From contig CANESI010000009.1 in NCBI GenBank assembly GCA_947441065.1, positions 1 to 64,000 of the forward strand: a stretch of DNA of 64,000 bases, written 5' to 3'. Shown piece by piece: positions 34,792 through 43,143 of this stretch. A program made the position numbers and the translations under genes. Source of the DNA: Caulobacteraceae bacterium. GTDB lineage: Bacteria > Pseudomonadota > Alphaproteobacteria > Caulobacterales > Caulobacteraceae. A model generated the notes under the pieces. It saw nothing but the letters and a program-made list of their open reading frames with translations, was not told where the DNA came from and did not search any database. How positions within the stretch are numbered: the first letter of the stretch is position 1; each line of letters begins with the position of its first letter.

Positions 34792-37697
34792 TGCGCCTCG
34801 TCCCAGTTCTTTGCGGCCTTAGCCTCGACGATGAGGGGTACGCTGATCTGTACGGCAGGCTCTGCGGCCCGCTCCATCACCCGTTTGGCGAGGGCGCAGA
34901 CGGCGTCGGCTTCTGACGCCGGGGCCTCGAACACCAGTTCATCGTGGACCTGTAGCAACATCCGGGCCTTCAAGCCCTCTTGGGCCAGAGCCGCAGGCAT
35001 GCGCACCATGGCCCGGCGGATAATGTCGGCAGCCGCGCCTTGGATCGGGGCATTGATAGCCGCGCGCTCAGCAAACTGGCGCATACCGGCGGCCTTGGCG
35101 CGGATATCGGGGATGTTGATACGGCGACCAAACAGGCTGGTTACATAGCCATTGGCGTGAACCTCGGCCTTGGTCTTGTCCATATAGGCCCGGATGCCGG
35201 GGAACCGCTCGAAATAGGTGCGGATATAGGCAGCGGCCTGATCCTGCGGAATCGATAGCTGGTTGGCGAGCCCAAAGCCTGAAATGCCATAGATGATACC
35301 GAAATTGATCGCCTTGGCCTGACGGCGAATCATCGGGTCCATCCCCTCGACCGGCACGCCGAACATTTCCGAGGCGGTCATGGCATGGATGTCGAGCCCG
35401 TCGGCAAAGGCCTTCTTGAGCTGGGGAATGTCGCCAATATGGGCCAGAAGCCGCAGCTCGATCTGGCTATAGTCGGCGCTGATCAGCACGTGGCCGGGCT
35501 CAGCGATGAAGGCTTGGCGGATCTTACGGCCCTCTTCGGTGCGAACCGGGATGTTTTGCAGGTTCGGATCGGACGAGGACAGCCGCCCGGTGGTGGTCGA
35601 GGCCAGCGAGAACGAGGTATGGACCCGCCCGGTGCGCGGCGCGATGGCGGCCACCAGAGCCTCGGTATAGGTGCCGCGCAGCTTGGCCAGCTGGCGCCAG
35701 TCCAGCAAGACCTTGGGCAGGGTGTGGCCGGTCAGGGCCAGGTCTTCGAGCACGGCGGCATCGGTGCTCCAGGCACCCGTAGCGGTCTTCTTGCCGCCGG
35801 GCAGGCCAAGCTCGCCAAACAATATGTCGCCGATCTGTTTGGGGCTGGCCAGATTGAACGGGTGGCCGACAATCTCTTGGGCCTTGCTCTCCAGATCGTT
35901 CATGCGCAGGGCAAACTCGTGGGACAGTTGGCGCAGTCGTTCCTGATCGACCTTGATCCCGGCACATTCCATCTGGGCCAGCACGGCGGGCAAGGGCCGC
36001 TCGAGGGTCTCATAGACGGTGAGCAGGTTCTCTTTGGCCAGACGCGGACGCAAGGTCTGGTGCAGACGCAAGGTCACGTCGGCATCTTCGGCGGCATAGG
36101 GGGTCGCGGCCTCAAGACCGATCTGGTCAAAGCTCTTTTGCGCCTTGCCGGTGCCAGTGACCGACTTGAAGCTGATCGGCTCATGGCCCAGCCACAGGCG
36201 TGACAGCTCGTCCATGCCGTGGCCGTGCAGACCGGCCTCGAGCACATAGGAGATCAGCATGGTGTCGTCGATGGGACCGACCGCAATGCCATAACGCGAC
36301 AGGACGGCCAGATCATATTTGGCATTCTGTCCGACCTTGAGCACGGCGGGATTTTCGAGCAGGGGCTTTAGCCGCGCTAAGGCCTGATCCATCGGAATCT
36401 GATCGAGCGCTTCAGGCGCCTCTAAGAGCAGACCTTCGCCTTGCCGGTGCGCGAGCGGGATATAGCAGGCCTGACCCGGCGCAACGGCCAAGGACACGCC
36501 CACCAGCCCCGCATTGGCCGAGGACAGGGCGTCGGTTTCCGTATCAAAAGCAATCGTGCCTGCGGCCTCAGCCCTCGCGATCCACTGATCCAGCGTGGCG
36601 AGGTCGCGCACGCAGATATAGGCGGTGGTGTCGATCTGCTGGGGCGCGGCGGCCACCGGCGCGTTCTCGCTCGCCGTGAAGGGGCGCGGGGCCATGGTTG
36701 GGGCGCTGGTCGGGGCAGAGCCGCTCGGTCGCGGGCTAAAGCCATTGCCATTGGCCGAGGCGGCGCGGGCATCAGCCCCGCCGTCTCCCACCCGCCGGGC
36801 GAGCGAGCGAAACTCCATCTCTTCCAGAAAGGCCATCAGGGCTGGGCCGTGAGGGTCGTCGACCACCAACTCTTCGAGGGCCACCGGCATGGGCGTATTG
36901 ACGTCGAGCCGTACCAGCTCGCGCGACAGGCGGATCTGGTCGGCAAAGTCGATCAGGGTCTGGCGGCGCTTGTCCTGCTTGATCTCGCCCGCGCGGGCCA
37001 GAACCGTGTCCAGATCACCATATTCATTGATCAGCAGCGCCGCCGTCTTGACGCCAATCCCCGGCGCACCGGGCACATTATCGACACTGTCGCCGGTCAA
37101 GGCCTGAAGATCGACCACCTTGTCCGGGCTGACCCCGAACTTGTCGAACACCTGTTCGGGTCCGATCTTGAGGTTCTTCATGGTGTCGAGCATCATGACC
37201 CGATCCCCGACCAACTGCATCAGATCCTTGTCCGACGAGACAATCACCGCCTCGCCGCCCATGTCGCGCACATGGGTGGCATAGGAGGCGATCAGGTCAT
37301 CGGCCTCATAGTTGGCCAGCTCAATGGCCGGAACGCCAAAGGCCCGCGTCGCTTCACGCACCAGCGCAAATTGCGGGATCAGGTCCTCCGGCGCAGGCGG
37401 GCGGTGGGCCTTGTAGGCGGGGTAGAGATCATTGCGGAAGGTCTTGCCCGACTGGTCAAAGATCACCGCCAGATGGGTCGGCCCATCGGGCGCGGTGCGC
37501 ATCTCGACCAAGAGCTTCCACAACATATTGCAAAAGCCCTGCACCGCCCCCACCGGCATCCCATCGGACTTGCGCGTCAAGGGCGGCAAGGCGTGATAGG
37601 CCCGAAATATATAACCCGACCCATCGACCAGATAGAGCCGCACAGGCGGATGGTCTGGGGCGGCAGGGGCGAGGAGTGTGTCAACGGATTCGGTCAT
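34788..37697 (-). CDS. polA: DNA polymerase I
   Basis: This 969-residue enzyme has all three domains: an N-terminal 5' nuclease (LYLVDGSGYIFRAYHALPPL, EADDLIASYA, DKDLMQL), a 3'-5' exonuclease with an intact DTETDAL at about 393, and a polymerase domain with motif A (ISADYSQIELRLLAHI), motif B (RRQAKAINFGIIYG) and motif C (LLQVHDELVFE). A 60-residue low-complexity Ala/Pro/Ser linker (about 305-365) separates the first two domains. It repairs gaps and removes Okazaki primers. The plus-strand 447-residue ORF inside it is a shadow. Confidence 0.98.
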   Translation of the reverse strand: MTESVDTLLAPAAPDHPPVRLYLVDGSGYIFRAYHALPPLTRKSDGMPVGAVQGFCNMLWKLLVEMRTAPDGPTHLAVIFDQSGKTFRNDLYPAYKAHRPPAPEDLIPQFALVREATRAFGVPAIELANYEADDLIASYATHVRDMGGEAVIVSSDKDLMQLVGDRVMMLDTMKNLKIGPEQVFDKFGVSPDKVVDLQALTGDSVDNVPGAPGIGVKTAALLINEYGDLDTVLARAGEIKQDKRRQTLIDFADQIRLSRELVRLDVNTPMPVALEELVVDDPHGPALMAFLEEMEFRSLARRVGDGGADARAASANGNGFSPRPSGSAPTSAPTMAPRPFTASENAPVAAAPQQIDTTAYICVRDLATLDQWIARAEAAGTIAFDTETDALSSANAGLVGVSLAVAPGQACYIPLAHRQGEGLLLEAPEALDQIPMDQALARLKPLLENPAVLKVGQNAKYDLAVLSRYGIAVGPIDDTMLISYVLEAGLHGHGMDELSRLWLGHEPISFKSVTGTGKAQKSFDQIGLEAATPYAAEDADVTLRLHQTLRPRLAKENLLTVYETLERPLPAVLAQMECAGIKVDQERLRQLSHEFALRMNDLESKAQEIVGHPFNLASPKQIGDILFGELGLPGGKKTATGAWSTDAAVLEDLALTGHTLPKVLLDWRQLAKLRGTYTEALVAAIAPRTGRVHTSFSLASTTTGRLSSSDPNLQNIPVRTEEGRKIRQAFIAEPGHVLISADYSQIELRLLAHIGDIPQLKKAFADGLDIHAMTASEMFGVPVEGMDPMIRRQAKAINFGIIYGISGFGLANQLSIPQDQAAAYIRTYFERFPGIRAYMDKTKAEVHANGYVTSLFGRRINIPDIRAKAAGMRQFAERAAINAPIQGAAADIIRRAMVRMPAALAQEGLKARMLLQVHDELVFEAPASEADAVCALAKRVMERAAEPAVQISVPLIVEAKAAKNWDEAH

Positions 37698-37746
37698 AGG
37701 GCCAGAATAGGCCGGTCCTGCGGTTTGGTCACTAGGGGGGATGATA

Positions 37747-37776
37747 TTGACTTTAAACGGGCTATATCATTTATAC
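37747..37776 (+). promoter_or_regulatory. Putative sigma-70 promoter for the NDT/TIR-like gene
   Basis: TTGACT (37747-37752) and TTATAC (37771-37776) are spaced by 18 bases in an AT-rich stretch between polA and the following gene. The ATG at 37806 follows a GAGAGGTG ribosome site. Confidence 0.5.
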
Positions 37777-37805
37777 AATTTTAAATAACCAAATCGAGAG
37801 GTGTC

Positions 37806-38741
37806 ATGAAAAAGGGAATGTGTGCAATTTGGGGCACGCTGGCCACTATAACTCAAACCGATCATGGGGACGGTTACGTTTCGGAAAGGGCCGGTGGTCA
37901 GTATAGAATTGAAAAAATCTCATGGGTAAAGACTGATCAAAAGCGTTTTGATGACGCCGCGCGGGCTCGCCTTACCACTTGGATTTTAGACCAGAACCGA
38001 CTTGGTGTTTTTTACCCACTCATCACAGAGGCAATCCTCGATGATGTGATGAAATCAAAACCGATCAAAATGTCCAAAAAAATAGAAAGATTTTTTCTCT
38101 TTTTGGATAAAATCAACGTGCAGATGTGTACAGAAATTTCTACCACATACTTGGGGGCGGGAGCATTTGTTGGTGATTTGAACGATAAGATAAAAGTTTA
38201 TACTGAACTGATGAATGATAATGAATGCCATGATTTCAAAAATATATTAATTGAGATGAAATGTTTCAATGAATTAGGACAACTATCTAGGACGGGATTT
38301 GAATTTCTCGAAAAATACACAACTGAAAACATTAATTCTAATCAGGTTTTCGTCGCGATGTGGTTCGATGAAACAATGAACGAAATCTATGATCAAGGCT
38401 TTGAACCCGGTATTCAAAAGGACACAGGATTGACGGCTCATAGAATTGATAAGGGTCATTTCACGGGAAAAATTGACGATGAAATCATTGCCGAAATTCG
38501 GCGATCAAAGTTCGTTGTAGCTGATTTTACCTGTGGCGAGACTGTCAGGGGTGGGGTTTATTATGAGGCCGGGTTTGCCCAAGGCCTTGGCAAACAAGTC
38601 ATTTTTACCTGTCATGCAGACCAAATTCAGCAGGTTCATTTCGACACACGGCAGTTCAACCACATCCTTTGGCAAACCCCTGCCGATCTACAAAAACAAC
38701 TGAATGACCGGATCAAGGCCTTGGGTCTTGCCATCGCCTGA
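37806..38741 (+). CDS. Protein with C-terminal nucleoside-deoxyribosyltransferase/TIR-like domain
   Basis: A 311-residue protein in two parts. Residues 1-175 are a helical region I do not recognise. Residues 180-310 resemble a Rossmann-like domain related to nucleoside 2-deoxyribosyltransferases and TIR domains: VFVAMWFDETMNEIYDQGFEPGI, then KIDDEIIAEIRRSKFVVADFT and GVYYEAGFAQGLGKQVIFTC. The Glu in YEAGFA sits where the catalytic Glu of these enzymes is expected. Such domains act as nucleotide- or NAD-degrading effectors in several anti-phage systems. The gene is visibly lower in GC than polA and the methyltransferase beside it, suggesting transfer. Its position 88 bases before a cytosine methyltransferase gene suggests a functional pair. 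Confidence 0.72.
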   Translation: MKKGMCAIWGTLATITQTDHGDGYVSERAGGQYRIEKISWVKTDQKRFDDAARARLTTWILDQNRLGVFYPLITEAILDDVMKSKPIKMSKKIERFFLFLDKINVQMCTEISTTYLGAGAFVGDLNDKIKVYTELMNDNECHDFKNILIEMKCFNELGQLSRTGFEFLEKYTTENINSNQVFVAMWFDETMNEIYDQGFEPGIQKDTGLTAHRIDKGHFTGKIDDEIIAEIRRSKFVVADFTCGETVRGGVYYEAGFAQGLGKQVIFTCHADQIQQVHFDTRQFNHILWQTPADLQKQLNDRIKALGLAIA

Positions 38742-38828
38742 TCTTCCCCAACCCCCCTTGCCGCCACTTCGCAAACCAGCCTATCCTGTTCCGTAAATGT
38801 TCTGGAACCCTGCACTAGGATAGCCTCT

Positions 38829-39794
38829 GTGACGACTGGTCTGACATCGCTGGAGCTCTGTGCCGGGGCCGGGGGGCAGGCGCGGGGGTTGGAGCGGGCG
38901 GGCTTTGACCATGCCGGGGTGGTCGAGATCGATGCCGACTGCTGCAAGACCCTCAGTCTCAACCGCCCGCAATGGCGCGTCCATGAGCAGGACCTCAACC
39001 TGTTTGACGGCACCGGCTATCGCGGCATTGACCTGCTGGCCGGGGGTCTGCCCTGTCCGCCCTTTTCGGTGGCCGGCAAGCAGTTGGGCAAGGATGATGA
39101 ACGCAACCTCTTTCCCGCCGCCATTCGCTTGGTCGACGAGACCCGCCCCAAGGCGATTATGATCGAGAATGTGCGCGGTTTTCTGGGGGCTGTGTTTGAG
39201 GACTATCGCGGCTTTATACGTAATGAGCTGAAGAAGCTCGGCTATGAGGCCCAGTGGCGGCTGCTCAATGCCTGTGACTATGGGGTGCCGCAACTGCGCC
39301 CACGGGTGATCATTGTCGCCCTGCGCGATGATCTAAAGGACGGCTTTGAATGGCCCGTCCCTTCGCGCATCAATGCCCCAACGGTCGGGGAAACCCCCGG
39401 CGACCTGATGGCCGAGCGCGGCTGGCTCGGGGCCAAGGCGTGGGCGGCGCGGGCCGATGATATTGCCCCGACCCTTGTCGGTGGCTCGAAAAAGCATGGC
39501 GGGCCGGACCTTGGGCCGACGCGGGCGCGTCAGGCCTGGGCCTCCTTGGGCGTTAATGGCAAGACCTTAGCCGATCTGGCCCCCGACCCTGATTTTGTCG
39601 GTATGCCCAAACTGACCGTGCGCATGGCCGCGCGGATTCAAGGCTTTGACGATGACTGGCAGTTCCATGGTCGCAAGACCGCCGCCTATCGCCAGGTTGG
39701 CAATGCCTTCCCGCCTCCGGTCGCCGCAGCCGTCGCCGAACAGTTGAAGCTGATGATGCAGCGGCGCACCCTATATCGCGCCTTTGGCGGATAG
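38829..39794 (+). CDS. dcm: C5-cytosine DNA methyltransferase
   Basis: This 321-residue enzyme has the ordered C5-methylase motifs: I LELCAGAGGQARGLERAG, IV GGLPCPPFSVAGKQLG with the catalytic Cys, VI IENVRGF, VIII CDYGVPQLRPRVII, and IX-X with RMAARIQGFDDDWQF and YRQVGNAFPPPVAAAV. The target-recognition region (about 190-250) is short, so specificity cannot be guessed; the symbol reflects the family only. The start is a GTG. No restriction nuclease is adjacent; the upstream NDT/TIR-like protein is the only apparent partner. Its GC content is backbone-like. Confidence 0.92.
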   Translation: MTTGLTSLELCAGAGGQARGLERAGFDHAGVVEIDADCCKTLSLNRPQWRVHEQDLNLFDGTGYRGIDLLAGGLPCPPFSVAGKQLGKDDERNLFPAAIRLVDETRPKAIMIENVRGFLGAVFEDYRGFIRNELKKLGYEAQWRLLNACDYGVPQLRPRVIIVALRDDLKDGFEWPVPSRINAPTVGETPGDLMAERGWLGAKAWAARADDIAPTLVGGSKKHGGPDLGPTRARQAWASLGVNGKTLADLAPDPDFVGMPKLTVRMAARIQGFDDDWQFHGRKTAAYRQVGNAFPPPVAAAVAEQLKLMMQRRTLYRAFGG

Positions 39795-40115
39795 GTCTTT
39801 CAGACAATTGTAATGTCTGGGCGCAATTATAACGGGCATGAGCGCGCAGCCCCTCTACCTGACTCCGGCGAGGCCCCAGCCGTCGTTAAAAGCGGGGGAC
39901 ATCTCGACTAGTCCCCCCTTGAAACCCCGCGCTGCCCTTCCTACATCGTTTAAGCGGACCGGGCCCCTCTGGCGTTTGCGACTGTCTTTGATAGTTGTGC
40001 GCGATGTCGGACCGCATCGGGTGCGCTCGGTGCTGGTTCTAGGGTTACCCCCCACCCCACACCCAGACCTTCAGTGTCCGGCGCACCCTTTCTTAATGTT
40101 CAGAAGGACGACCCC
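39795..40115. other. Intergenic region, no supported gene
   Basis: About 320 bases. A small inverted repeat CAGACA-N7-TGTCTG (39801-39819) just after the methyltransferase stop may be a weak terminator. The frame 39838-40155 has no coding character and overlaps a better-supported zinc-ribbon start. Confidence 0.4.
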
Positions 40116-40430
40116 ATGCCCCTGCTACTTTGCCCCAACTGTAATCAATCCATGACTGCCGTGAACCGTCAGGGCGTCGAGTTTGATATGTGCCCCACCT
40201 GTCGCGGGGTCTGGCTCGATCGCGGTGAGTTGGAAAAGCTGGTCGCCGGGTCGTCTGCCCCGCCGGAAAGTTCTGCGCCGCCTCCACCCCAAGGCGCGCC
40301 CTATCAAGCACCCTACCAAGCGCCCTATGGCCGACAAGAGCCGCCAAGGCGCTACAAGGATGATGATGACGACGATCACTATAAGCGCGGCAAGAAAAAG
40401 CGCTTTGACCTGTTCGACATATTTGACTGA
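40116..40430 (+). CDS. TFIIB-type zinc-ribbon protein
   Basis: This 104-residue protein begins with a zinc ribbon, LLCPNCNQSMTAVNRQGVEFDMCPTCRGVWLDRGELEKL (C-x2-C ... C-x2-C, residues 4-45), the widespread zf-TFIIB family. A Pro/Gln/Tyr-rich linker (two QAPYQAPY units) and a basic, Asp-rich tail (DDDDDDHYKRGKKKRFDLFDIFD) follow. The ATG at 40116 is preferred since AAGGA lies nine bases upstream and the ribbon starts at residue 5. The function of the family is unknown. Confidence 0.88.
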   Translation: MPLLLCPNCNQSMTAVNRQGVEFDMCPTCRGVWLDRGELEKLVAGSSAPPESSAPPPPQGAPYQAPYQAPYGRQEPPRRYKDDDDDDHYKRGKKKRFDLFDIFD

Positions 40431-40437
40431 AGCGGCC

Positions 40438-40467
40438 TTAGGCCCCCAGCGGTGTTGGGGAGCCTAG
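40438..40467. terminator. Stem-loop between convergent zinc-ribbon genes
   Basis: TAGGC-CCCCA and TGGGG-A-GCCTA pair with one bulged A across a seven-base loop. It lies in the 33-base gap between two convergent genes and overlaps the stop of the downstream one. Confidence 0.5.
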
Positions 40468-40709
40468 TGCCCGCCGCCGATTTCATAGACGCCCGGAACC
40501 TGGGCCTCTTGTTTAGCCTTGGGGCTGGCCTCGGTATGGATGAAGCGGCGGTCGCAATAGGGGCAGTCGACAAAGGCCTCGTCGCCCATCTCTAGGAACA
40601 CGCGCGGATGGCCCAGCGCGCCGCCGACGCCGTCGCAGGCGAGCCGGTGACCGTGGACATAGACGACCTCGCCCGCGGGGCCTGCTGTATCGGTTGGTTT
40701 AGCGGTCAT
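40464..40709 (-). CDS. Zinc-finger CHCC-type protein
   Basis: This 81-residue protein has VACDGVGGALGHPRVFLEMGDEAFVDCPYCDRRFIH, the zf-CHCC pattern (C ... H ... C-x2-C) found in the mitochondrial complex I subunit NDUFS6 and its bacterial homologues. The start at 40709 (MTAKPTDTAG) is preferred to the longer track frame. The role is unknown, though a link to respiratory complex I assembly is possible by homology. Confidence 0.85.
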   Translation of the reverse strand: MTAKPTDTAGPAGEVVYVHGHRLACDGVGGALGHPRVFLEMGDEAFVDCPYCDRRFIHTEASPKAKQEAQVPGVYEIGGGH

Positions 40710-40843
40710 GGCGCAACTCCATCTCATCGGTCTGCTTAACGAGCCCCAATGGCGCATACCTAAGGCGAGGCCGATGGGGCGTCAATTCGGCAAAATGCTT
40801 CTCTTGGCTTGCGGACCGGTCCACCCGCCAATACCCTAGGGAC

Positions 40844-41806
40844 ATGACCCTTCCTGATTACGCCATCGAGGCGCGCGGCCTCGTCAAGACCTATCCTGCC
40901 ACACGCACCACGGCGGCCAAGACGGCGCTGGATCATATTGATCTGGCCGTGCCGCGCGGCTCGATCTTTGGGCTTTTGGGGCCCAATGGGGCGGGAAAAT
41001 CGACCTTCATCAATATTCTCGCTGGCCTGACGCAAAAGACGTCGGGCAAGGTCTCAATCTGGGATCGCGACATTGACAGCCGCCCGCGCGATGCCCGCGC
41101 CGCTATCGGGGTCGTGCCGCAAGAACTGGCCGCTGACGTCTTCTTCACCCCCCGCGAATCGCTCGAGGTGCAGGCCGGTCTCTATGGGGTGCCCAAGGCC
41201 GAGCGCCAGACCGATGCCCTCTTGGCCGCTCTGGGTCTTAGCGACAAGGCCGATGCCTATGTCCGCGCCCTGTCCGGCGGCATGAAGCGCCGTCTGATGG
41301 TGGCCAAGGCCATGGTCCACCGCCCGCCGGTGCTGATCTTGGACGAGCCGACCGCCGGGGTCGATGTCGAGCTGCGCCGTCAGCTCTGGTCCTATGTTAA
41401 GGGCCTCAATGATCTGGGCGTGACCATCGTCCTAACCACCCACTATCTGGAAGAGGCGCAGGAGCTTTGCGACACGATCGCCATCGTCAATCGCGGCAAG
41501 GTCGTTGCCTGCGAACCGACCGCCACGCTGCTGCAACGCTTGGATACCCGCGCGGTGGTCATCACCCCGCGTGAGCCCCTCAGCGCGGTGCCAGACCTTG
41601 GCGGCTTTGACGCCCGCCTGCGCCCCGATGGCCGCTTGGCCGTGACCTTCAAGACCGCGACAGCCGGGGTCGAAGAGGTGCTCAACCGCGTGCGCGATGC
41701 CGGGGTGGCGATCAAGGACTTGGCGACCGAAGACCCTGATCTGGAAGATGTCTTCCTCGCCCTAACCTATGCCGACCCAACGGCAGCAGACCCAACCAAG
41801 GACTAG
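40844..41806 (+). CDS. ABC transporter ATP-binding protein (ABC-2/DRA type)
   Basis: This 320-residue ATPase has Walker A GPNGAGKST, a Q-loop (GVVPQELAAD), signature LSGGMKRRLMVAKAM, Walker B VLILDEPTAGVD and the H-loop (VVLTTHY). The C-terminal 80 residues contain the DrrA-type extension (EEVLNRVRDAGVAIKDLATEDPDLEDVFLALT). It should energise export with an ABC-2 permease, but none is adjacent: the tRNA-Arg gene and the integrated element follow. The permease may lie elsewhere or have been separated. Confidence 0.9.
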   Translation: MTLPDYAIEARGLVKTYPATRTTAAKTALDHIDLAVPRGSIFGLLGPNGAGKSTFINILAGLTQKTSGKVSIWDRDIDSRPRDARAAIGVVPQELAADVFFTPRESLEVQAGLYGVPKAERQTDALLAALGLSDKADAYVRALSGGMKRRLMVAKAMVHRPPVLILDEPTAGVDVELRRQLWSYVKGLNDLGVTIVLTTHYLEEAQELCDTIAIVNRGKVVACEPTATLLQRLDTRAVVITPREPLSAVPDLGGFDARLRPDGRLAVTFKTATAGVEEVLNRVRDAGVAIKDLATEDPDLEDVFLALTYADPTAADPTKD

Positions 41807-41942
41807 CGGGGGCAAGGGAGTATGGACGAGGGCGCGCAACTTGGACCGAAACCCGCGCCCGACGACGCAACCAAGATTGCGCCCGCCCCATCCTTGCGCT
41901 AACACTCGCCCCACAAGCCCCAGGCCCTCATCGGCCTCGAAG

Positions 41943-42019
41943 GCACCCGTAGCTCAGCTGGATAGAGCGTTGCCCTCCGAAGGCAGAGGTCACAGGTTCG
42001 AATCCTGTCGGGTGCGCCA
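41943..42019 (+). tRNA. tRNA-Arg (CCG)
   Basis: The acceptor GCACCCG pairs with CGGGTGC, D-arm AGCTC/GAGCG, anticodon stem TTGCC/GGCAG with loop CTCCGAA (anticodon CCG, codon CGG), T-arm ACAGG-TTCGAAT-CCTGT, and encoded GCCA (42016-42019). The 3' 47 bases are repeated at 53564-53610, so this tRNA is the integration site of the element to its right. Confidence 0.96.
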
Positions 42020-42066
42020 ATCATTTCAAGGGGTTAGTGGTCCTTCGCTTTAGGGCGAAAAGTCCG

Positions 42067-42087
42067 GGGTAGCACCGGGGTAGCACG
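42067..42087 (+). repeat. Left copy of a 21-bp element-end repeat
   Basis: GGGTAGCACCGGGGTAGCAC (plus a final G) contains two 9-bp GGGTAGCAC units 11 bases apart. The same 21 bases recur at 53417-53437, and a single unit at 53535-53543. All are within 200 bases of an att copy, as expected of integrase arm-type sites. Confidence 0.65.
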
Positions 42088-42127
42088 GACGCTCAAATCA
42101 GCGCGTTTGGCAAAGGCATTGATTATG

Positions 42128-43116
42128 CTATTCGCCTGTCGCATTGGTCCGTGTTTGTGGCGATAGTTTCAGCCGTTGGTGTTCGACGCGGTGACACGTT
42201 GGGCATAGCAGGGCAAAATCCTTCACTGTCGTATATCGCTCGCCTTCGTCCAAAGGGTGCTTGTGATGAACATCCAACAAGCTTCTGACATTGACGGTTT
42301 TCGGATCGAACAGTTTGGCAGGATCAAATCCGCAATCATCGCAATGAAGTTGGCCGCTCGTTTTGCGCATACGAACAAACTTGTCAGCTAGCCAAGCCGC
42401 GCGACGACGAATTTTGGTCCTTCTATCTTCAGGCATTCCCTCTAAAGCCCTGTCGCTCAAGTCGGCATTGATGGTTCGTTCCGTTCTTGGATCAACCGCA
42501 CTTCTGGCAGCGATCAAAGATTCATCTTCAATGCCAATCCAAGCGTTGGCAGATACGACCGGCTCAAGCTCAAGAGCCGAAAGTACGTCGCGCTCTTCGT
42601 CTTCAAGCTGGCGTAGCGTTGCGGAAGGTCGCCTGTAAAGGCGATGGTACATCACCTCACCAAGCACGTCCTTCGCTCTTGGTTTTCCAACGATGCGATA
42701 CGATTCAACAATCGGAAACGCCACGGACCATCTGCACGCTTGCCGTCTTGTGCCCACATGTCTTGAAGGCGCGTATATTCCTGATCACCGATAATCGTTT
42801 CAAGTGCTCTGGCACTTGTTTTCAGTTTGTGAACAGCGACGAATCTGCCAGCCAATTCAGAATGATCTTCGCGTTCGCGTAAATACGCAGGATCGGCTTC
42901 AAATCCTACGTTCGGTTTGCCAAACTGTTCGGTGATGTATTCAATGACATAGCCGCTTCCAAACTGGCGCTGAATCATGCTCTGGCATTTGTTGCGTGCG
43001 CCAAGTGTCGGGTTGCGAGGCGTGAAACCAAGCCATGTACCACCGGCAAGCCAATCGGCTTTTGATGCAGTCAGTTCGCCGGGTAAGTCCGCAATGATCA
43101 CGCTGCCATTATCCAA
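42128..43116 (-). pseudogene. HNH endonuclease gene with a frameshift
   Basis: Two ORFs in different frames appear to be one gene. The 5' part (43116 down to about 42730) reads LGFTPRNPTLGARNKCQSMIQRQFGSGYVIEY and LKTSARALETIIGDQEYTRLQDMWAQDGKRADGPW; the 3' part continues RWSVAFPIVESYRIVGKPRAKDVLG in the next frame and ends in an HNH motif (CDDCGFDPAKLF, then LDVHHKHPLDEG and LLCPTCHRVEH). A one-base loss near 42735 would explain the switch. The start is TTG and the gene lies 27 bases after the NDT-like gene in the same operon. The intact protein would have about 325 residues and be a nuclease. Sequencing error or programmed frameshift are alternatives. Confidence 0.7.
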
Positions 43117-43143
43117 TCAGACGTTCGAAGCCTCACTGCACGA

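Noticed and set aside
35385-36203. 272-residue plus-strand ORF
   Set aside because: Antisense to the polymerase domain of polA, low-complexity Gly/Gln composition.
36441-37784. 447-residue plus-strand ORF
   Set aside because: It is fully antisense to polA, Gly/Arg/His-rich and lacks any family motif; a shadow of GC-rich coding.
39838-40155. 105-residue ORF before the zinc-ribbon gene
   Set aside because: Pro/Arg-rich, no motif, overlaps the better-supported start at 40116.
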